From positions 1 through 19,718 of the forward strand of contig JACNJG010000060.1 of assembly GCA_014382685.1 (NCBI GenBank): a DNA stretch of 19,718 nucleotides, read 5' to 3'. The notes below the pieces were generated by a model. The model saw only the letters and a list, made by a program, of their open reading frames with translations. It did no database searches and was not told the origin of the DNA. This stretch comes from Candidatus Cloacimonadota bacterium (GTDB lineage: Bacteria; Cloacimonadota; Cloacimonadia; JGIOTU-2). The translations under genes were made by a program, and so were the position numbers. Positions within the stretch are counted from its first letter, which is position 1. Each line of letters begins with the position of its first letter. Positions 14,972 through 19,718 of this stretch are shown in pieces.

Positions 14972-14975
14972 GGAG
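14970..14975 (+). promoter_or_regulatory. Ribosome binding site of mreB
   Basis: AAGGAG, five bases before ATG 14981, shares its first two bases with the stop codon of the upstream nuclease gene. This is a strong site and suggests efficient mreB translation from a read-through transcript. Confidence 0.7.
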
Positions 14976-14980
14976 AATCA

Positions 14981-16012
14981 ATGTTTTGGGATTTTATTTT
15001 AAACTGGTTAACGAACGATGTTGCGATTGATCTGGGTACAGCAAATACGCTTGTATATCTGAAGGGGCGGGGGGTTGTAGTTAACGAACCATCGGTAGTT
15101 GCTATAGAAACGGAAACCAAAAAGGTCATTGCAATTGGGAACAAAGCAAAAGAGATGCTGGGAAAGACACCAGAAGAGATCAGGGCGATCAAACCCATGA
15201 AAGACGGAGTGATAGCCAATTTTGAGATAACAGAAACGATGCTGCGACACCTCATTCTTCAGTCACAACAGAAAAAGTTTTTGATCAGACCAAGGGTGAT
15301 CGTTGCGGTGCCTTCGGGCATAACAGAGGTAGAGAAGCGAGCGGTAAAAGAATCAGCAGAACATGCTGGGGCGAGGACGGTGTTTCTTGTTTCTGAACCA
15401 CTTGCTTCAGCCATAGGTGTCGGACTGCCGATACACGAACCTTACGGTAATATGATCATAGATATCGGCGGAGGGACCACAGAGATTGCGATTATTTCTC
15501 TTTCTCATATTGTTGACCACAAATCAATTCGAATCGGTGGCGATGAGATGGATGAAGCAATAGTTGCTTATATCAGGAGGAAACACAATCTCTATATCGG
15601 AGAGTCAACCGCAGAACGAATAAAAATGAAGATCGGTTCCGCCTCTCCACTCGAAGATGAGCTGACCATGGAAGTTCGCGGACGAGATCTTATCACAGGA
15701 TATCCGGTTTCGATGAAAATTTCCTCCGAAGAGATCAGAGATGGATTATCCGACACGGTGAACAAGATCGTAGATGCGGTGAAACGCCTTTTTGAAGAAA
15801 CAGCGCCGGAACTTTCTGCAGATATAGCCGATAGAGGAGTGGTACTCACAGGCGGTGCAGCTCAACTGAAAGGATTTGATAAGAAGATACAGGAGACCAT
15901 CAATCTTCCGGTGACGCTTGTGGACGAGCCCCTGATCAGCGTAGTCATGGGGTGCGGCAAGATTTTGGACAATCTCGAAGAATATGAAAAAGTCCTTTTG
16001 CCAAAGGTATAA
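14981..16012 (+). CDS. mreB: Rod-shape-determining actin homologue MreB
   Basis: MreB is the cytoplasmic actin-like filament protein that positions the peptidoglycan elongation complex. The 343 residues match throughout: phosphate-1 loop AIDLGTANT (15-23), phosphate-2 loop DIGGGTTEIA (161-170), the RIGGDEMDEAI segment (about 183-193), the ERIKMKIGSA segment (about 208-217) and the adenosine motif LTGGAAQLKG (about 289-298). The N-terminal MFWDFILNWL is an amphipathic membrane-binding stretch as in other MreBs. AGGAG lies five bases upstream of ATG 14981 and overlaps the stop of the recJ-like gene. It leads the mre cluster. Confidence 0.98.
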   Translation: MFWDFILNWLTNDVAIDLGTANTLVYLKGRGVVVNEPSVVAIETETKKVIAIGNKAKEMLGKTPEEIRAIKPMKDGVIANFEITETMLRHLILQSQQKKFLIRPRVIVAVPSGITEVEKRAVKESAEHAGARTVFLVSEPLASAIGVGLPIHEPYGNMIIDIGGGTTEIAIISLSHIVDHKSIRIGGDEMDEAIVAYIRRKHNLYIGESTAERIKMKIGSASPLEDELTMEVRGRDLITGYPVSMKISSEEIRDGLSDTVNKIVDAVKRLFEETAPELSADIADRGVVLTGGAAQLKGFDKKIQETINLPVTLVDEPLISVVMGCGKILDNLEEYEKVLLPKV

Positions 16013-16042
16013 TAGAGAAGACGAAATTTTATAAGGGTCTTT

Positions 16043-16810
16043 ATGTTCACAAGAAGAAACATTGTTTTCGGCATACTTTTTGTTCTCTCAATTTTTCTAA
16101 TAATTGGAAACAATGCAGAGAGAATAAAAAAAGCACAGCTTGTCGGCAACACGCTTCTGTTACCATTTTCATCAAGTATCACATATATAAAAAATCTCTC
16201 AAATGTGTATCAAAGGAATAATTATTTGCAGAGAGAACTCTTTCTTGCACAGAACGAACTGAGAATGTTTAAAGAAGAGCTTCAAGAACAGCAGAGATTT
16301 GAAGAACTGGTAGAAAATATTGATATTTCAAGTTATGAATTTTTGGTAGTAGATGTAATTGGAACAGGATCCTTCCTTAATTATGAAACACTCATTGTTG
16401 ACGCAGGTAAGAATAAGAATATACAGACCAATCAGCCGGTTATATCAGAAAAAGGACTTGTCGGAAAAGTAATAGCGGTTTACACGAACTATGCGATAGT
16501 ACAGACGTTTGGAAATAAATATTTCAGACTTGGTGCGATAGACAGCAGAAGCAGGATACATGGCATTGTAGAGACGGAATTAAATGGGAAAATATATTTT
16601 GAAAAGATTAAGGTTGGAAGCGATCTGAAGACAGGAGATGTGATCGTTTCGTCAAAATTGAGCTCGATCTACCCTCCGGAACTTCCATTTGGAAAGATCG
16701 TTGAGATAGAGCAGAGTAGCGAAGGGTTTTTTACAAGAGCAGAGATAGAGCCCTTTGTAAATCTGGCAAATATCGAGGCGGTAGCAATAATACAGAAATA
16801 TGAGCAATAA
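16043..16810 (+). CDS. mreC: Rod-shape-determining protein MreC
   Basis: MreC is a bitopic periplasmic protein that activates PBP2 and links it to MreB. Here it has a basic N-terminus, one TM (about 7-23), a coiled coil (about 52-90) and the paired beta-barrel MreC domain (about 100-251), including NYETLIVDAGKNKNI and the GLVGKV turn (138-143). At 255 residues it lacks the long C-terminal tails of some homologues. ATG 16043 has AAGGG five bases upstream. Its last 11 bases overlap the start of the F420-ligase-like gene rather than mreD, which is unusual. Confidence 0.95.
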   Translation: MFTRRNIVFGILFVLSIFLIIGNNAERIKKAQLVGNTLLLPFSSSITYIKNLSNVYQRNNYLQRELFLAQNELRMFKEELQEQQRFEELVENIDISSYEFLVVDVIGTGSFLNYETLIVDAGKNKNIQTNQPVISEKGLVGKVIAVYTNYAIVQTFGNKYFRLGAIDSRSRIHGIVETELNGKIYFEKIKVGSDLKTGDVIVSSKLSSIYPPELPFGKIVEIEQSSEGFFTRAEIEPFVNLANIEAVAIIQKYEQ

Positions 16811-17480
16811 TATCACAGAAAGAATGGTCGGCACGAAGGTCTATTTGCGGCAGCCGATCAAAACAAAAATTTTAACCCCGGAAGATGATATTATAGATAT
16901 CGTTCTGGAATATACTGAAGGGAAACGAAAGAAGAACGATATTATTATCATGAGCGAAAGCCCGGTAGCGATCACCCAGGGAAGAGCTGTTCTGGAAGAC
17001 GAGATCAAGATCGGACTTCTATCAAAACTTCTCTGGCGCTGTGTGGGAAAAGTGCCTTACGGTGTAGGGTTACGCTCCAAAACAAGCATGCAATGTGCTA
17101 TAGACGAGTGTGGACATATCAGAATAATCGTAGCAGCTATAGCCGGAGCCATCGGGAAATTATTTGGGATTCATGGTGTGTTTTACCGCTTTGCCGGCAA
17201 GCAGGCAGCCCTGGTCGATGCAGCTCATACTTCTCCCGTGCCCCCTTATAACACAACGGTTATAAAAGGACCAATTCATACAGATGAAATATGTCAGAAG
17301 ATCCATGAAATGACAGGGAACGAAGCTGCTATCATGGATATTAATGACATAGGGGGTTCGTGGGTTATTGGCAAATCTGCAGGTATTGATGCTCAGCTTC
17401 TCGAAGAAATTATGCGAGATAATCCACAGGGACAGCAGATGGAACTCACACCTCTGTGTCTTGTATGGGAGAAGCAATGA
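16800..17480 (+). CDS. F420-0:gamma-glutamyl-ligase-like protein inside the mre operon
   Basis: This 226-residue protein resembles the CofE/F420 ligase fold (Pfam F420_ligase family). It opens with 'QPIKTKILTPEDDIIDIVLEYT' typical of that family, then SESPVAITQGR (52-62) in place of the SKVVS-EGR core, a central AAIAGAIGK (about 112-120), and the acidic MDINDIGG (179-186), which in CofE contributes to metal binding. CofE adds gamma-linked glutamates to coenzyme F420-0 using GTP. Similar short homologues occur in bacteria that do not make F420, so the real substrate is unknown. No other F420 gene is in the window. It overlaps mreC by 11 bases and mreD by 4 (ATGA), and has no clear Shine-Dalgarno site, so it is probably co-translated with both. 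A link to peptidoglycan glutamate chemistry is speculation. Confidence 0.8.
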   Translation: MSNNITERMVGTKVYLRQPIKTKILTPEDDIIDIVLEYTEGKRKKNDIIIMSESPVAITQGRAVLEDEIKIGLLSKLLWRCVGKVPYGVGLRSKTSMQCAIDECGHIRIIVAAIAGAIGKLFGIHGVFYRFAGKQAALVDAAHTSPVPPYNTTVIKGPIHTDEICQKIHEMTGNEAAIMDINDIGGSWVIGKSAGIDAQLLEEIMRDNPQGQQMELTPLCLVWEKQ

Positions 17481-17959
17481 TTGCGCTCGTTCTCGTTACC
17501 ATATTCACGGTCTATTTTCAATATTTCTTTGCAGCTTCCCTTGGTTTGTGGGAAACGATCCCCAACCTTTTTTTACCTCTGATTATTTATTACAGTATCA
17601 CTCGCGAGAATATTTCGGGCTTTGTGCTTGCCTTCTTACTTGGCATTATTATAGATCTAAATCAGCCATCATCCTTTGGCGTTTCGTCTCTGCTTTTCCT
17701 CATTATTGCTTTTTCACTCGGTAAGCTCAAGAAATTGCTCGGTAGGCAGTTGGTGGGAGTAGGAATTGCGCTGCTTCTTGCCACAAACCTATTTTATTTT
17801 TTACTTTCATCATTAATATTCCTAGTATTTAATGCAGGTGATGCGCTGGCGTTTGGAAAGATAATGGTTCTTACTCTATATAACTCAGTGTATTCGCTCA
17901 TAATAATACTTCTTTTATACTTGATAGACCATCTTAAACTAAGCTTTACCCAAAAATGA
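17477..17959 (+). CDS. mreD: Rod-shape-determining membrane protein MreD
   Basis: MreD is a small polytopic membrane protein of the elongasome. This one has about five hydrophobic helices in 160 residues and the family motif with an Asp in the third helix region (GIIIDLNQPSSFGVSSLLF, about 56-74). ATG 17477 is chosen over the upstream GTG 17456 because it forms an ATGA overlap with the previous stop and has GGGAG five bases upstream; the extra seven residues would be polar and without a site of their own. Its 3' end overlaps mrdA by ATGA, so translation is chained through this cluster. Confidence 0.93.
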   Translation: MIALVLVTIFTVYFQYFFAASLGLWETIPNLFLPLIIYYSITRENISGFVLAFLLGIIIDLNQPSSFGVSSLLFLIIAFSLGKLKKLLGRQLVGVGIALLLATNLFYFLLSSLIFLVFNAGDALAFGKIMVLTLYNSVYSLIIILLLYLIDHLKLSFTQK

Positions 17960-19716
17960 AAAGAAAGCTGAAAAAAGCTGACCAGCTACTTATACTTGTA
18001 CTGGTTCTTTTCCTTATTCTAACCTATTTTTTATTTCAGACACAGGTTATAAAGGGCAATGAGTATAAAGAAATCGCCGAGAAGAACTACTTTCGTATCA
18101 TAAAAAAACCTGCGCGCCGGGGCATCCTGTACGACTGCAATATGCAACCACTTACAGAGAATATACCCTCCCTTTCGGTTTATATTGATATAAAAGAAAT
18201 TACTGATGCCGACAGCGTAGCAGCTTTCGTTTCGATAAATCTTGGAGTACCTGTAGAGGAAATTACCGAGCTAATATACAAACACAGGTTTTTCAAATTT
18301 GCACCAATCCTTGTGCGGGATAAAATTGATATGGAAACTGCGATTATACTTGAGGAGCAGTGCGAAGCATACCCGGCGGTTATTATTAAGCCCGAAGCAA
18401 TCAGGTATTATGACCTCAACTCTCATTATATTGGATATGTGGGAAAAATGTCATCCGAAGAATACCGGCAGCATAAGGGAAGTGATTATTCTAAGACGGA
18501 TTATATTGGGAAAGTGGGTTTGGAAAAATGCTATGAAGCAGAGCTCAAGGGAGAAAAGGGATACGATATTATTCAAGTGGATGCAACAGGTCGTCCGCTC
18601 GGACTAATGAAGGAAAATACGGGAAAACAATCTCTACCCGGCAAAGACTTTGTGCTTACGGTCGATAAAAATCTTCAAGAAAAAATTGCTCGGTTGCTAC
18701 CCAAAGACACATCGGCTGTGGCTATTGTAATGAATTGCAAAACAGGAGGAGTTGTGGCAATGGTGAGCACCCCGGAATATAATCCTAATTATTTTGTCAC
18801 AGGAATGAATGAGGATTATTGGAATCAGATAGTGGAGGACGAAAACAATCCTCTGCTGAACAAAGCGATGAATGCAGCATACCCACCTGCTTCTGTTTTC
18901 AAGCTCGTCGTAGCCGCCTATGTACTGGAAAAGGATCTGGTTGAACCATACGAAATTCTGGTAGATTGCAAAGGCGGAGTAGAATACGGGGGAAGATTTT
19001 TCGGTTGCTGGAAAGAGAAAGGTCACGGAAAAATGAATCTTATCGATGCCATAAGAGAGTCCTGTGATACCTATTTTTACAAGATCGCCGAAATGATCGA
19101 TTTGAATGATTTTAAGGAATTTGTTGAGAGCTGCAATCTTCTGGAAAGCATTCCTGTTGATCAAATTCGCAGCAGAAGGGGCTTCTTCCCCACTACGGAT
19201 TGGTATGACAGAAATTATGGAAAGTTGGGATGGACCAGAGGCAACCTGCTGAATCTTTGTATCGGGCAGGGTGAAGTGCTTCTCACACCCTTATCTTTAG
19301 CATGTTTTTATGCCGGCATTGCCAACAACGGAGTTGTACACAGACCACATTTTGTAGATTATGCCATTAGGTATGAAATCACAGAAACTTTTAAATATCC
19401 GCAATTACGGCTACCCATTTCTCAGAACACGCTCGACATTTTAAAGCAGTCTTTATATGAAGCGGTCAATGCAAAAGGAAGAACTGGCGGTATGGCTCGG
19501 GTAAAAGATGTAATGGTTGGCGGAAAGACTGGTTCTGCAGAAAATTATTATGGAGATACCCATGCCTGGTTCGTTGCAGTAGCTCCAATGAACGATCCTG
19601 AGATTGTCGTGCTTGTATTTGTGGAGCAGGGCGGATCGGGAGCAGACATTGCAGCAACGCTCGCAGGAAAGATACTTGGATATTATTTTGACAAAGAGCC
19701 GATATTGAGATATTAA
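17956..19716 (+). CDS. mrdA: Penicillin-binding protein 2 (elongation transpeptidase)
   Basis: PBP2 is the monofunctional class B transpeptidase that cross-links peptidoglycan during lateral wall growth and works with MreC, MreD and RodA. The 586 residues show one N-terminal TM (about 10-28), the dimerization domain starting at KPARRGILYD (51-60), and the transpeptidase domain with all three active-site motifs: S313-V-F-K316 (after PPA), S369-C-D371 and K524-T-G-S527. Cys370 after the second serine is common in PBP2. The length is slightly below that of E. coli PBP2. ATG 17956 overlaps the mreD stop as ATGA and has no separate Shine-Dalgarno site. The frame is complete, with TAA at 19714-19716 two bases before the window end; rodA would be expected next. 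Confidence 0.97.
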   Translation: MKRKLKKADQLLILVLVLFLILTYFLFQTQVIKGNEYKEIAEKNYFRIIKKPARRGILYDCNMQPLTENIPSLSVYIDIKEITDADSVAAFVSINLGVPVEEITELIYKHRFFKFAPILVRDKIDMETAIILEEQCEAYPAVIIKPEAIRYYDLNSHYIGYVGKMSSEEYRQHKGSDYSKTDYIGKVGLEKCYEAELKGEKGYDIIQVDATGRPLGLMKENTGKQSLPGKDFVLTVDKNLQEKIARLLPKDTSAVAIVMNCKTGGVVAMVSTPEYNPNYFVTGMNEDYWNQIVEDENNPLLNKAMNAAYPPASVFKLVVAAYVLEKDLVEPYEILVDCKGGVEYGGRFFGCWKEKGHGKMNLIDAIRESCDTYFYKIAEMIDLNDFKEFVESCNLLESIPVDQIRSRRGFFPTTDWYDRNYGKLGWTRGNLLNLCIGQGEVLLTPLSLACFYAGIANNGVVHRPHFVDYAIRYEITETFKYPQLRLPISQNTLDILKQSLYEAVNAKGRTGGMARVKDVMVGGKTGSAENYYGDTHAWFVAVAPMNDPEIVVLVFVEQGGSGADIAATLAGKILGYYFDKEPILRY

Positions 19717-19718
19717 AA

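Noticed and set aside
17456..17476. Upstream GTG start for mreD
   Set aside because: It adds seven polar residues without a ribosome binding site; ATG 17477 has GGGAG and an ATGA overlap with the preceding stop.
1..19718. CRISPR arrays, insertion sequences, tRNA or rRNA genes
   Set aside because: I saw no direct-repeat arrays, transposase-like frames, terminal inverted repeats or structural-RNA signatures on either strand.

Overview
The window reads as the replication-origin region of a Gram-negative, FCB-type bacterium. The evidence is outer-membrane machinery (a FadL/PorV-like barrel, several lipoproteins with clear lipoboxes), a DUF4837-type lipoprotein otherwise typical of Bacteroidetes relatives, and a secreted lamin-tail-domain protein ending in a FlgD/Por-type immunoglobulin-like domain. 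That mix resembles Cloacimonadota, Marinimicrobia or related candidate phyla; this placement is inference. The DNA is AT-leaning. I see no insertion sequences, tRNA or rRNA genes, or CRISPR.

Layout. The window is split at dnaA. Left of it (1-9040) eleven genes all lie on the minus strand; right of it (9390-19716) nine genes all lie on the plus strand. The leftward block, reading away from dnaA, is: a membrane-anchored coiled-coil M23 peptidase, thiamine pyrophosphokinase, xseB, a short-chain prenyl diphosphate synthase, dUTPase, a TrmN6-type methyltransferase, an FtsX-like protein, pgsA, a DUF4837 lipoprotein, a triple lamin-tail-domain protein and a lipoprotein cut by the window edge. Gaps are at most 25 bases and most junctions touch or overlap, so it is probably one long envelope/housekeeping operon.

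The origin. DnaA boxes occur both upstream of dnaA (9231-9329) and downstream (10750-10915). After the last downstream box comes a phased run of CTA triplets and then an AT-only stretch. This is the arrangement of a bipartite origin with a DnaA-trio-like unwinding element. The gene order dnaA-dnaN-recF is absent; a lipoprotein with a DNRLRE-like domain and an outer-membrane barrel protein follow instead.

The rightward block continues with a RecJ-like DHH nuclease and the rod-shape operon mreB-mreC-[F420-ligase-like gene]-mreD-mrdA(PBP2). The most unexpected gene is the F420-0:gamma-glutamyl-ligase-like protein wedged between mreC and mreD, with overlapping reading frames on both sides. Together the two blocks put chromosome initiation, lipid and isoprenoid precursor synthesis, peptidoglycan elongation, an FtsX-like protein and a peptidoglycan hydrolase around one origin.
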